Positions 1 through 6,974 of a DNA stretch of 10,454 nt are shown here, piece by piece. The first letter of the stretch is position 1. Each line of letters starts with the position of its first letter. A program made the translations under genes and the position numbers. Source of the DNA: Bacillota bacterium (lineage in GTDB: Bacteria > Bacillota > Clostridia > Acetivibrionales > DTU013); NCBI GenBank assembly GCA_023411715.1, contig JAEYOM010000164.1:1-10454 (forward strand), written 5' to 3'. Below the pieces are notes generated by a model. The model did not search any database and was not told the origin of the DNA. It saw only the letters and a program-made list of their open reading frames with translations.

Positions 1-3000
1 ATGCTTCCCGATGGCACTTCGGCCATTGTGTATCAGATTGCCGGGAAGGATGGAGATTCGGAGATCATCTGCGCTGTGCTTGATACAAGCGGGGAGGTTG
101 TTCGGACCCTCAGGTTGACCGACAATATGACCGAGGATGTGAATCCTCAAATCACTACTGCAGAATTTCATGATGGAGTAAAGCGGTTTGTTGTTGGCTG
201 GAACGCGCAAACAGAGAGCGCTGAAAGCACCGTTCAGATGGTTGCAGTCAACCAAGATGGAACACTTTACCCTGAATTTTCACTGGAGGTGTCCGACAGC
301 ACCGGTGCTGCCTATTATTCAAACTTCCAGTTCACCAAGGGTGTGAACAAGCTTGAGGATTTGTCGCTGATTTGGAGCCAACCCGAGGATGAGGACAAAG
401 ACGGTACCTATTCGTACAATATTTTCGGAACAAAGCTTCTTGTGTCGGATGACAATACCGTTTCCCCCTCTGGAAAGCAAAAGCTGCTGGCGCTTGAAGA
501 AGGCCGTACCTTGGATTCTCTGGATTCATGGATAGATCCGTATACAGGAAAGGTACATTTCGTTATGCTCCTGACCGAGGCAAGCGGGGTATCAACCCTT
601 GCTACGGCCATTGCAGAATACAATAACGATTTTACGGTAAAGGAACCGGATTATGAATACGAGGATTTGCTGCCCGGGCTGGATATGCCGGTAATGTTCA
701 CGGTAAAAAATGATGGGATCGACGCCATCTCGCATATCCGCATTGAACTGGGCGGGCAAACCTTTGAATATGAGGACGAAAATATCGCTTCGGGCGAAAC
801 CAAGACTTATCTCGTTTCTTATTCGGTGCCTGAAACAATAACCAATACTAATTTTTCAATTACTGCACAGTTTGGAAAAACAGGCGATACATGTAGTCAT
901 ACAGGTGTTTTGAAACTGGACATCCCTGATGTTGGAATTCATCAGATTAACAGCACCAAGGAGACTCAGCGCGAGCGCGGTTTCCGAGTATTGCTTCAGA
1001 ATACTTCATTTGCCGATTTGAAGAAGGGAACGCACACCGTGAAGCTGGAAGTCTGGGATCACTCCGATTTTACAGAGGGGTCGCCTTTAAAAACGCTCAC
1101 CGTTTCAGAGGATGATTTTGACATGCTCAACAATAGTCTTCTATCCGTAGATGTAACCCTGACCGAGGATGATTTGCAACAGCTTCTTGATGAAAGGGGA
1201 GAGCTTCCTGACGGCGGAGCGTGGCTGCTGTTCCGCACAGTGCTGGCCGAGAACGGAAATATTATTGAAGATGCAGACATATCCAACGATTTGGATTTTG
1301 TGAATATTTACAGTTTGATTGAAAAAAACGGTACTTCAGTATCGCTGGCGAGCCTATCCGAGACCACTGACGGAAAGACCACCGTACAGGTGGAGGCATT
1401 TAACAACTCCATGCAGCCCATCAATAACGGGAACATTATTGTTACCCTCCGGGACGAAAATGGCAATGCGCTGGATACGCAACAGACTTACAGCTCCTCA
1501 GGCGGCAGCAGCCTTTTGGCTATACCGGGCGAAGAGTCTAAAAGGGCAAGCGTTCAACTTAACCATACCGGCTACACGGCAGATGTGACCTTTGCCCGTG
1601 TATCAGGGGAAAGCTCCCTGCTCTCAGTGCTGAATCTTACCGGTATCCCCATGGAATTTAACCCCGGCGTGTTTGAGTATCATCTTAAGACTTACGGCCT
1701 TAATCAAACCATACTCACCGCTGTGGCGGAAAATCCGGAATCCACCGTTTCAGTTACGAAAAACGGCGTTCCGGTATCAATTTCAAGCCCAATTCCCATG
1801 TCATACGGAACCACAGTTTTTGTCATCAAGGTGACTACCGGTGAGGCCAATAAAACCTATACGGTTAGGGTTGAAAATAAAAGACTTGATGAAGGCACGG
1901 CTCCCGTAAAAGATGACCCGGTCATTCCCAATAAACCCGATCGCGGTGAATCGGGCAGTTCCCTTGCAGAACTGACCATAGGCGGAATTAGGCAAAGGGA
2001 ATTAAATATAATCCAGAGAGGCGGGCGTGCAGTGGTATCCCTGGGTTCTCTGGCACAGGAGCTTTTCTCCGGGGGCACCGATGCAGTTTTGAATATACCC
2101 ACAATTCCTGGGGTGGAGGGCTATACGCTTGAAATGCCGGCCAATAGCCTTGCAGGCCCGTATACAGGAGCTGCCATCACTGTTTCCACTGAGCTGGGAA
2201 GCATACGCATTCCTGCCGGAATGCTGATGGGAATGGAAGGTCTTGAGGGAAAAACCGCAGGGATCACCATTGACATATACGACAAATCAAAGCTACCGGA
2301 AAATATCAGGGCAGACGTTGGCGATCATCCGATAATATCCCTGACGCTTACGCTTAATGATGAGCAGGTCGGTTGGAATAATCCTGAGGCACCGGTGACG
2401 GTGAGCATACCCTATACACCTACAGCCGAGGAGCTAAAAAACCCTGAAAGCATAGTGATCTGGTACATAGACGGCAGCGGCCATGCGGTTTCGGTACCTA
2501 ACGGGCAGTATGATCCGGTCACAGGCACAGTAACATTCTCCGCCGCCCATTTCAGCGAATATGCCGTGGTTTATAATCCTGTGCACTTCAACGACGTGGC
2601 GGCAGGTGCGTGGTATAACAAAGCTGTGAGCTTCATTGCGGCAAGAGGTATAACCCTTGGCACAGGCAACGGAAAGTACAGTCCTGAAGCCACGCTGACA
2701 CGGGGTGATTTCCTTGTACTTTTGATGCGGGCTTATGATATCAAAGCAGACGAGAATCCCAAGGACAATTTTAACGATGCGGGAGATACCTATTATACCG
2801 GTTATCTTGCTGCAGCAAAGAGGCTTGGTATATCTGAAGGAGCGGGAAACAACATGTTTGTTCCGAATAAAGCTATTACACGTCAGGAAATGTTTACTCT
2901 GCTGTATAACGCGTTGAAAGTAATAAAGCAGCTGCCGGAGACGAATAATTCTGACGGGGTTGGCCGGAGCAAACCGCTTTCCGGCTTTACAGACGAGGAA

Positions 3001-3156
3001 CAAATAGCTCCCTGGGCCAGGGAGGCCATGACACTGCTGGTTGAAACCGGTATTGTCAACGGTAATGCCGAAAAGCTTATACCAGCGGAAATAACTACAA
3101 GAGCGCAAATGGCACAGGTGCTGTATAATATGATGGCAAAGCTAACCGGGGACTGA
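1..3156 (+). CDS. S-layer homology (SLH) domain surface protein, probably 5'-partial
   Basis: Large extracellular protein predicted to be held on the cell wall by three C-terminal SLH repeats, which in this family bind pyruvylated secondary wall polymers. Seen here: a beta-rich N-terminal part; a CARDB-like segment at about residues 219-300; a cadherin-like beta-sandwich at about 541-630 (from SLLSVLNLTGIPMEFNPGVF, ending YTVRVENKR); a beta-rich region at 690-860 typical of what precedes SLH repeats, ending FSEYAVVYNP; then SLH repeats starting near residues 862 (FNDVAAGAWYNKAV), 923 (NFNDAGDTYY) and 995 (GFTDEEQIAPWAREAM). The frame is open from base 1. The first codon is ATG, but no signal peptide follows (MLPDGTSAIVYQIAG), which is odd for an exported protein, so the true start probably lies upstream or the gene is truncated. 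The role of the N-terminal part is unknown. The stop is TGA at 3154. Transcription probably ends at the terminator at 3361-3394. Confidence 0.9.
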   Translation: MLPDGTSAIVYQIAGKDGDSEIICAVLDTSGEVVRTLRLTDNMTEDVNPQITTAEFHDGVKRFVVGWNAQTESAESTVQMVAVNQDGTLYPEFSLEVSDSTGAAYYSNFQFTKGVNKLEDLSLIWSQPEDEDKDGTYSYNIFGTKLLVSDDNTVSPSGKQKLLALEEGRTLDSLDSWIDPYTGKVHFVMLLTEASGVSTLATAIAEYNNDFTVKEPDYEYEDLLPGLDMPVMFTVKNDGIDAISHIRIELGGQTFEYEDENIASGETKTYLVSYSVPETITNTNFSITAQFGKTGDTCSHTGVLKLDIPDVGIHQINSTKETQRERGFRVLLQNTSFADLKKGTHTVKLEVWDHSDFTEGSPLKTLTVSEDDFDMLNNSLLSVDVTLTEDDLQQLLDERGELPDGGAWLLFRTVLAENGNIIEDADISNDLDFVNIYSLIEKNGTSVSLASLSETTDGKTTVQVEAFNNSMQPINNGNIIVTLRDENGNALDTQQTYSSSGGSSLLAIPGEESKRASVQLNHTGYTADVTFARVSGESSLLSVLNLTGIPMEFNPGVFEYHLKTYGLNQTILTAVAENPESTVSVTKNGVPVSISSPIPMSYGTTVFVIKVTTGEANKTYTVRVENKRLDEGTAPVKDDPVIPNKPDRGESGSSLAELTIGGIRQRELNIIQRGGRAVVSLGSLAQELFSGGTDAVLNIPTIPGVEGYTLEMPANSLAGPYTGAAITVSTELGSIRIPAGMLMGMEGLEGKTAGITIDIYDKSKLPENIRADVGDHPIISLTLTLNDEQVGWNNPEAPVTVSIPYTPTAEELKNPESIVIWYIDGSGHAVSVPNGQYDPVTGTVTFSAAHFSEYAVVYNPVHFNDVAAGAWYNKAVSFIAARGITLGTGNGKYSPEATLTRGDFLVLLMRAYDIKADENPKDNFNDAGDTYYTGYLAAAKRLGISEGAGNNMFVPNKAITRQEMFTLLYNALKVIKQLPETNNSDGVGRSKPLSGFTDEEQIAPWAREAMTLLVETGIVNGNAEKLIPAEITTRAQMAQVLYNMMAKLTGD

Positions 3157-3191
3157 AGTAGGGAAATAATCAGGACATGGTGATTATGCTC

Positions 3192-3326
3192 TTACCACAT
3201 CTTGCCATAGACCGGATTATAATTAAAGCCCCGGCTCCACATATAGGTGTTCGTAAAGGTTTTCCAAGTATCCTGGATTTGCTTTTTGACCTCTTTTATC
3301 GAATACAGGGAGATTTGTTCCGGCAT
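3192..3326 (-). pseudogene. Possible remnant of a gene C-terminus, unidentified
   Basis: A short open stretch of about 44 codons on the minus strand runs from an ATG at 3326 to a TAA at 3192. It has protein-like composition (MPEQISLYSIKEVKKQIQDT, then WKTFTNTYMW) and contains several aromatic residues. There is no ribosome binding site before the ATG. The frame runs upstream only into the terminator hairpin, so a complete gene is not possible here. From memory it faintly resembles the end of GyrI-like/AraC effector-binding domains, where a Q..W..I-type helix precedes a short Gly-Tyr segment, but the similarity is too weak to name. It may equally be chance coding in a spacer. Confidence 0.2.
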
Positions 3327-3360
3327 CGCTTTGGAATAAGAACACCGGCTCAATAGTAAC

Positions 3361-3394
3361 AAAAACCTCCGGCCGCAAGGCACCGGAGGTTTTT
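3361..3394. terminator. Bidirectional rho-independent terminator
   Basis: Perfect 12-bp inverted repeat: AAAAACCTCCGG at 3361-3372 and CCGGAGGTTTTT at 3383-3394. The 10-nt loop can itself fold as CC-GCAA-GG. The GC-rich stem is flanked by A5 on one side and T5 on the other, so it works as an intrinsic terminator in both directions. It sits between the convergent SLH gene (stop at 3156) and the permease gene (stop at 3425), and is only 30 bp past the permease stop. Confidence 0.93.
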
Positions 3395-3424
3395 GAGTTG
3401 GATTAACTTAAAATATCTATCCCG

Positions 3425-5728
3425 TCAGTCGGGGTCAAAGCAGATTTCCTCGCCGCCTTCAGTCTCTTTTTTCTTCCGGTAAAAAGCGAGGAAGAAAATG
3501 GCCACTGCCGCTGAGACAGCAACGGTAAGGTAGATGGATTTATAGCCCTCATCCAACGTGGATTGATACATGGTCTCTAGCCGATCTTTCCTGTGGTCTA
3601 TCTCGACGAGATAGTTTGATTCTGCCGTCTTGAAGGCGCCGGGGACTGCGTCGCTGAGCGCCTGTAACTGCCGTAGTAGTGTCGTCATCTCACCCTTGGC
3701 CGTTGTCATCTGATCGAGCGCTGTTTTCATATCATTCTGGTTTTTCCTGTTTTCTTCGATTTTTGTGTTCATTGCGTCGATGGCGCCCTCCAGTCCTGTG
3801 ATCTGCACTTGCAGGTCGGCCGGGGATTTAACCTGGGCCAATATCTCCTGAGCACTCTTCGGGACGGCCGCTTTTGCCTTCGGCGGGAGCAGGTCGAGTA
3901 CAGACATCCCGTTCGGCAGAGGCCCGGTCAGCATTGGAGCATAAGCCTTCAACTGTTTCAGCGCATCCTGCTGCTGCCTGAGAGCTGCCTGCATACCGGT
4001 AATTCCCTGTCCGATTCCGTTATAACCGCTCTGCAGCTTTGATATGCCGGTTTCCAACTCGTCAAGTCCGGAGTTAATACCGTCCATGCCGCTTTTGATC
4101 CCGCTCTGTATCTTACCGATGAGCTCAGGCGACTTCTGGTCGAACATGCCGGCTGCGAATTCCTTAGTAACTGAGGTGATCGTCGTCACATCGGACGCTT
4201 TGAATTTCTCAAGCAACTCGTCCGATATTGTGACACTGCTATCGGTTTTGTTAAAGTCCAGCTTGACGCTCTCCAATGACGATAAATCGGGGATATCAAC
4301 GCCGCTTAGCTTCTGCGACATGCTTGGATCACTTTTTAGCGTATTCAATTCATTGTTTATTTCCTGGACGTACGGCAGATCAGGTATTCTGATCTCATCC
4401 GGCAGGACGGCCGTAATGTTTGACTGGACAGCACCGCCGGCATGGGCAATAAAGCCAACCATCAGCGCCGGGGCAATTGTCGTACCGATAGAGCGTATGA
4501 GCGACAGCGTCGCAAGTCCGGCGCTCGCATCTTTATCACGGACGTTTTCCAGCATCATGTAATTAATCGGTGCTCCCATTGTAAAACCTAGGCCAAAGCC
4601 CAGCAGCATCAAGCTCACAATGACGGTGACGGCATCCGGAGATGTTACCGTGACAAAAATCAGAAACAGTGCACCTGCAACTGAAATCGCAAATCCCAGG
4701 AGCAGGACCGCCTTTGCCCCAAATTTGTCGATGAGCTTTCCTGACAACGCCGCGGAGACGCCGGCCAAAAGCCCGAGAATCATTGTAAAATAACCGCCGC
4801 TTCCAGATCTTACCTTCAACGCATTTTCTGAGAACTGTGGAATAAACACAATCCCCATCATTATGAATCCGGCGGCAAAGCTGACCAGAAGCGTCATGAC
4901 GATCCGGAGGTTCGTGAAATAGGCAAGATTGATAATTGGGTCCTGTGCCTTCTTTTCACTGAGGATGAATACCGGCAGGAGGACCACAAAAATGATCAGG
5001 TACGGATAGACCGAGGTGCTTGCAAAGGTCTCCTTAAAATTGAAGAAATCGATATTTCTTAGGCCGTACAGAAGAGAAAGCACCATCGCCGCAATAATGA
5101 GAATGCCGAAGACATCGGTTTTTTTACCGTTCGTTTCCTTATTATTCGGCAGGACGACAGCCCCGGCGATGATGATAAACGCAGTAATCGGAACATTGAT
5201 AAAAAAGATATACTGCCAGTTCTGTGTGCCGAAAAGGTCAAGAATGGCACTTCCTGCCAGAGAGCCGAAAATATTTGCAATGCCATAAATGGCACCGACA
5301 AGGCCCAGTGCCATTCCCCGTTTTTCCGGCGGGAATGATGTACCGAACTCTGCCGTGGCGATCGGCATGATACCGCCGCCGCCGATGGCCTGAAGTGCCC
5401 TGGCCCCTATCAGAAACCCAAAGCCGCCGAAATAGTGCGACAGTCCGCACAGCAGCGAGCCGAGCCCAAAGAGAAAAATGCTCAGCATATAAATCGTTTT
5501 GCGGCCGATTCTGTCGGCCAGTTTTCCCATGATCGGGATACTGGCAGCGTAAGCCAATGTATATATTGTAATCATCCAAATTCCTGTCTTATCGTCAACC
5601 ATAAAATTATTCTGGATGATCTCTCTGGCGGGAGTGACGATACCTGTGTCAATCGCGCCCATGAAAATGCCGGCCAAATAGACAATCATAATCATAGCGA
5701 AGCCGGACTTCTCTTTTCTATTTTCCAT
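3425..5728 (-). CDS. DHA2-type (EmrB/QacA) MFS efflux permease with large extracytoplasmic coiled-coil insertion
   Basis: Proton-driven multidrug exporter of the 14-helix DHA2 group in the cytoplasmic membrane. Seen in the 767 residues: a first helix with the D-T signature (IFMGAIDTGIVTPAREI, about 21-37); MFS motif A GKLADRIGRKTIY at 68-80; the DHA2 hallmark WQYIFFINVP at 171-180; a second motif-A-like GKLIDKFGAKAV at 330-341; hydrophobic segments through about residue 430; then about 300 hydrophilic residues (432-730); and one last helix at 732-750 followed by RKKKE. Usual DHA2 members are about 450-550 residues, so the loop between helices 13 and 14 is enlarged. It contains heptad-like stretches (SGMDGINSGLDELETGISKL, near 546-565, and about 640-690). 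The start ATG has GGGAG 7 nt upstream and overlaps the marR stop by 11 nt, indicating translational coupling. Substrate unknown. Confidence 0.93.
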   Translation of the reverse strand: MENRKEKSGFAMIMIVYLAGIFMGAIDTGIVTPAREIIQNNFMVDDKTGIWMITIYTLAYAASIPIMGKLADRIGRKTIYMLSIFLFGLGSLLCGLSHYFGGFGFLIGARALQAIGGGGIMPIATAEFGTSFPPEKRGMALGLVGAIYGIANIFGSLAGSAILDLFGTQNWQYIFFINVPITAFIIIAGAVVLPNNKETNGKKTDVFGILIIAAMVLSLLYGLRNIDFFNFKETFASTSVYPYLIIFVVLLPVFILSEKKAQDPIINLAYFTNLRIVMTLLVSFAAGFIMMGIVFIPQFSENALKVRSGSGGYFTMILGLLAGVSAALSGKLIDKFGAKAVLLLGFAISVAGALFLIFVTVTSPDAVTVIVSLMLLGFGLGFTMGAPINYMMLENVRDKDASAGLATLSLIRSIGTTIAPALMVGFIAHAGGAVQSNITAVLPDEIRIPDLPYVQEINNELNTLKSDPSMSQKLSGVDIPDLSSLESVKLDFNKTDSSVTISDELLEKFKASDVTTITSVTKEFAAGMFDQKSPELIGKIQSGIKSGMDGINSGLDELETGISKLQSGYNGIGQGITGMQAALRQQQDALKQLKAYAPMLTGPLPNGMSVLDLLPPKAKAAVPKSAQEILAQVKSPADLQVQITGLEGAIDAMNTKIEENRKNQNDMKTALDQMTTAKGEMTTLLRQLQALSDAVPGAFKTAESNYLVEIDHRKDRLETMYQSTLDEGYKSIYLTVAVSAAVAIFFLAFYRKKKETEGGEEICFDPD

Positions 5729-6158
5729 TTAAATTCTCCCAATTCTCAAGACCTGTGACAACGTTAGCAGCCATTTTTCCAGCAATACGCGAAAAAGCTT
5801 CTATATCTTCCTCTGAAATATCGTTATAAATGGCCTCGTTCCATATTTTTAGGAGTTTCCAGAAGACATCTTTAACACAATAAGCCTTTTCCGTTAGCGT
5901 AATGACTTTTTCGCGCTGGTTATTTTCATTGACGGCCCTGGTAATAAACGACTTTCCTTCGAGTTTTTGCAGTGTTTTGGCGACAGACCCCTTATCGATC
6001 ATAAAATATTTCGCTATCTCCTCCTGATTTGGCTTATCATGACTGTAGAGATACATAAGGATGATCTGTTCAGTCGCCGTAATATTGAAATCGGAAAGAC
6101 ACCTGGAAAGAAATATTTCGCCTCCTCTGACAACAATAGACAAATCACTGCTCAGCAA
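5718..6158 (-). CDS. MarR-family transcriptional regulator
   Basis: Winged-helix dimeric repressor family that responds to small phenolic or toxic compounds; here it probably controls the exporter downstream. The wHTH is visible: NQEEIAKYFMIDKGSVAKTL (helices 3 and 4), then a wing NENNQREKVITLT, matching the MarR D-x-R-x-x-x-x-x-LT pattern with Asn for Asp. Flanking helices for dimerisation are present and the length is normal at about 146-151 residues. Start choice: the open frame extends to an ATG at 6263, but that lies upstream of the promoter (6207-6236). An ATG at 6173 has no ribosome site. A TTG at 6158 has GGAGG 8 nt upstream, so I favour TTG, with 6173 as the alternative. The gene overlaps the permease by 11 nt and forms its operon leader. 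It is visibly more AT-rich than the permease. Confidence 0.88.
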   Translation of the reverse strand: MLSSDLSIVVRGGEIFLSRCLSDFNITATEQIILMYLYSHDKPNQEEIAKYFMIDKGSVAKTLQKLEGKSFITRAVNENNQREKVITLTEKAYCVKDVFWKLLKIWNEAIYNDISEEDIEAFSRIAGKMAANVVTGLENWENLNGK

Positions 6159-6166
6159 ATATTCAA

Positions 6167-6171
6167 CCTCC
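6167..6171 (-). promoter_or_regulatory. Ribosome binding site deciding the marR start
   Basis: GGAGG on the minus strand, 8 nt before the in-frame TTG codon at 6158-6156. It overlaps codons 1-3 of the alternative ATG start at 6173, which has no Shine-Dalgarno of its own. This supports the TTG start. Confidence 0.6.
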
Positions 6172-6176
6172 ATTCT

Positions 6177-6190
6177 GTTGTAAAGACAAC
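6177..6190. promoter_or_regulatory. Candidate operator, GTTGT-4-ACAAC dyad
   Basis: Perfect 5-bp inverted arms (GTTGT at 6177-6181, ACAAC at 6186-6190) with a 4-bp spacer, lying in the predicted 5' leader of marR just downstream of the expected transcription start near 6200. The position suits MarR autorepression, but the arms are short and chance is not excluded. Confidence 0.35.
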
Positions 6191-6196
6191 TATCGC

Positions 6197-6208
6197 ATAT
6201 TTGAATAT
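6197..6208. promoter_or_regulatory. Candidate MarR operator, ATATT-TG-AATAT
   Basis: Perfect 5-2-5 inverted repeat that overlaps the end of the marR -10 box and the expected start of transcription. MarR proteins commonly bind AT-rich dyads at such positions. The AT-rich background raises the chance of coincidence. Confidence 0.4.
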
Positions 6209-6236
6209 TATAAGCAGTGAACAAGCCTATTGTCAA
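6207..6236 (-). promoter_or_regulatory. Promoter of the marR-permease operon
   Basis: On the minus strand there is a perfect -35 TTGACA (6236-6231), an 18-bp spacer and a perfect -10 TATAAT (6212-6207), as expected for a housekeeping sigma factor. Transcription would start near 6200, about 40 nt before the favoured TTG start. This position rules out the longest open-frame start at 6263. Confidence 0.85.
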
Positions 6237-6272
6237 TAATTTTTTCCAACTATATGGAAGCATCTTAATTTT

Positions 6273-6300
6273 TTTAACGGTTTGTATTAATATATATTAT
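6273..6300 (+). promoter_or_regulatory. Possible promoter of the flavodoxin gene
   Basis: Weak -35 TTTAAC (6273-6278), 16-bp spacer and -10 TATTAT (6295-6300), divergent from the marR promoter. A 12-bp palindrome, TAATATATATTA (6288-6299), overlaps the -10 and could be an operator shared with the divergent regulator. The -35 is poor and the region is very AT-rich, so this is tentative. If correct, transcription starts near 6307 and the leader is about 100 nt. Confidence 0.35.
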
Positions 6301-6403
6301 GATCACGGACATTGATCCGGGACAGGAAATTTTAGAGTCGTTGGGCGAAGTGTTTACCGGAGATTGCGTCCAAACTTCTCGAATACGGAGGGGAATAAAG
6401 TCC

Positions 6404-6877
6404 ATGAAATCACTGATTGTATATCACTCTGCTTATCATAATAACACTGAAAAAATAGCCAGGGCATTTGCCAGTAAGATTAATGCCGACCTATTAAGTC
6501 TAAAAGACTCCGAAAAAATTAAAATTGATAATTACGATCTTATCGGATTTGGGTCCGGAGTTTATAACGAAAGAATGTCTCAGCAATTATTAAATTATGC
6601 CGGGAAATTAGATTTAAAGGGTAAGAATGTTTTTGTTTTTTCAACAAGCGGAGCCGGGATGGGATTTTATAATAACAAATTAGCCAATCTATTAAAGTCA
6701 ATGGGGGTAAGATACAGGGGGAGCTTTGCGTGTAAAGGGAGTTTTGTCAGCAGAGATTTCAGCAAGAACAGAATATTTGAGATATTAGGCAAATTTGCAG
6801 AGGGCCATCCTAACGATAAAGACCTTTACAAAGCAGAAAAATTTATTGAAAATATGGTTGAACAGTGTAAAGCGTAG
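6404..6877 (+). CDS. Flavodoxin family protein
   Basis: Small cytoplasmic FMN-binding electron carrier or NAD(P)H-quinone-reductase-like protein of 157 residues. Seen: first strand and phosphate-binding loop SLIVYHSAYHNNTEKIARAF (3-22), the flavodoxin T/S-x-x-x-x-N-T-x-x-I pattern; second strand YDLIGFGSGVYN (44-55), an FMN-isoalloxazine loop; third strand NVFVFSTSGAG (75-85); and the ending SFACKG...GHPNDKDLYKAEKFIE, characteristic of the short flavodoxin-fold proteins of anaerobes. Start choice: the frame is open from 6299, but GGAGGGG at 6387-6393 lies 10 nt before the ATG at 6404, and the protein from there begins directly with the first beta strand. It is divergent from marR-permease and may share its regulation. 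Its redox partner is not known; the SDR and the PNPOx-like protein downstream are candidates. Confidence 0.9.
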   Translation: MKSLIVYHSAYHNNTEKIARAFASKINADLLSLKDSEKIKIDNYDLIGFGSGVYNERMSQQLLNYAGKLDLKGKNVFVFSTSGAGMGFYNNKLANLLKSMGVRYRGSFACKGSFVSRDFSKNRIFEILGKFAEGHPNDKDLYKAEKFIENMVEQCKA

Positions 6878-6911
6878 CTTTCCATGATTTACGGACACCT
6901 TGAGAAATATT

Positions 6912-6941
6912 TTGATTTCAATTAGTAATTGGTAATATAAT
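6912..6941 (+). promoter_or_regulatory. Promoter of the SDR gene
   Basis: -35 TTGATT (6912-6917), 18-bp spacer and perfect -10 TATAAT (6936-6941) in the 97-bp gap after the flavodoxin stop. Transcription would start near 6948, about 27 nt before the SDR ATG. The spacer holds a perfect inverted repeat (6919-6931). Confidence 0.72.
6919..6931. promoter_or_regulatory. Operator-like inverted repeat between -35 and -10
   Basis: CAATTA-G-TAATTG, a perfect 6-1-6 dyad filling most of the spacer of the SDR promoter. A repressor bound here would block RNA polymerase directly. The cognate regulator is unknown. The MarR protein encoded nearby is one candidate, although its own promoter region has no exact copy of this site. 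Confidence 0.55.
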
Positions 6942-6974
6942 GCAATAGAAGCTTAAATAGAGAGGATTTTGAAA

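Noticed and set aside
2434..3108. 224-codon open frame on the minus strand inside the SLH gene
   Set aside because: It lies wholly opposite the SLH repeats, which are clearly coding on the plus strand. Its translation is rich in Cys, Arg and His and has no recognisable domain.
3166..3187. Hairpin ATAATCA-8-TGATTAT just after the SLH gene stop
   Set aside because: AT-rich 7-bp stem without a T-tract; the strong terminator at 3361-3394 is the better stop signal.
4044..4562. 172-codon plus-strand open frame opposite the permease coiled-coil region
   Set aside because: Ser- and Leu-rich mirror of the coding strand, without a ribosome site or recognisable motif; the permease frame is unbroken here.
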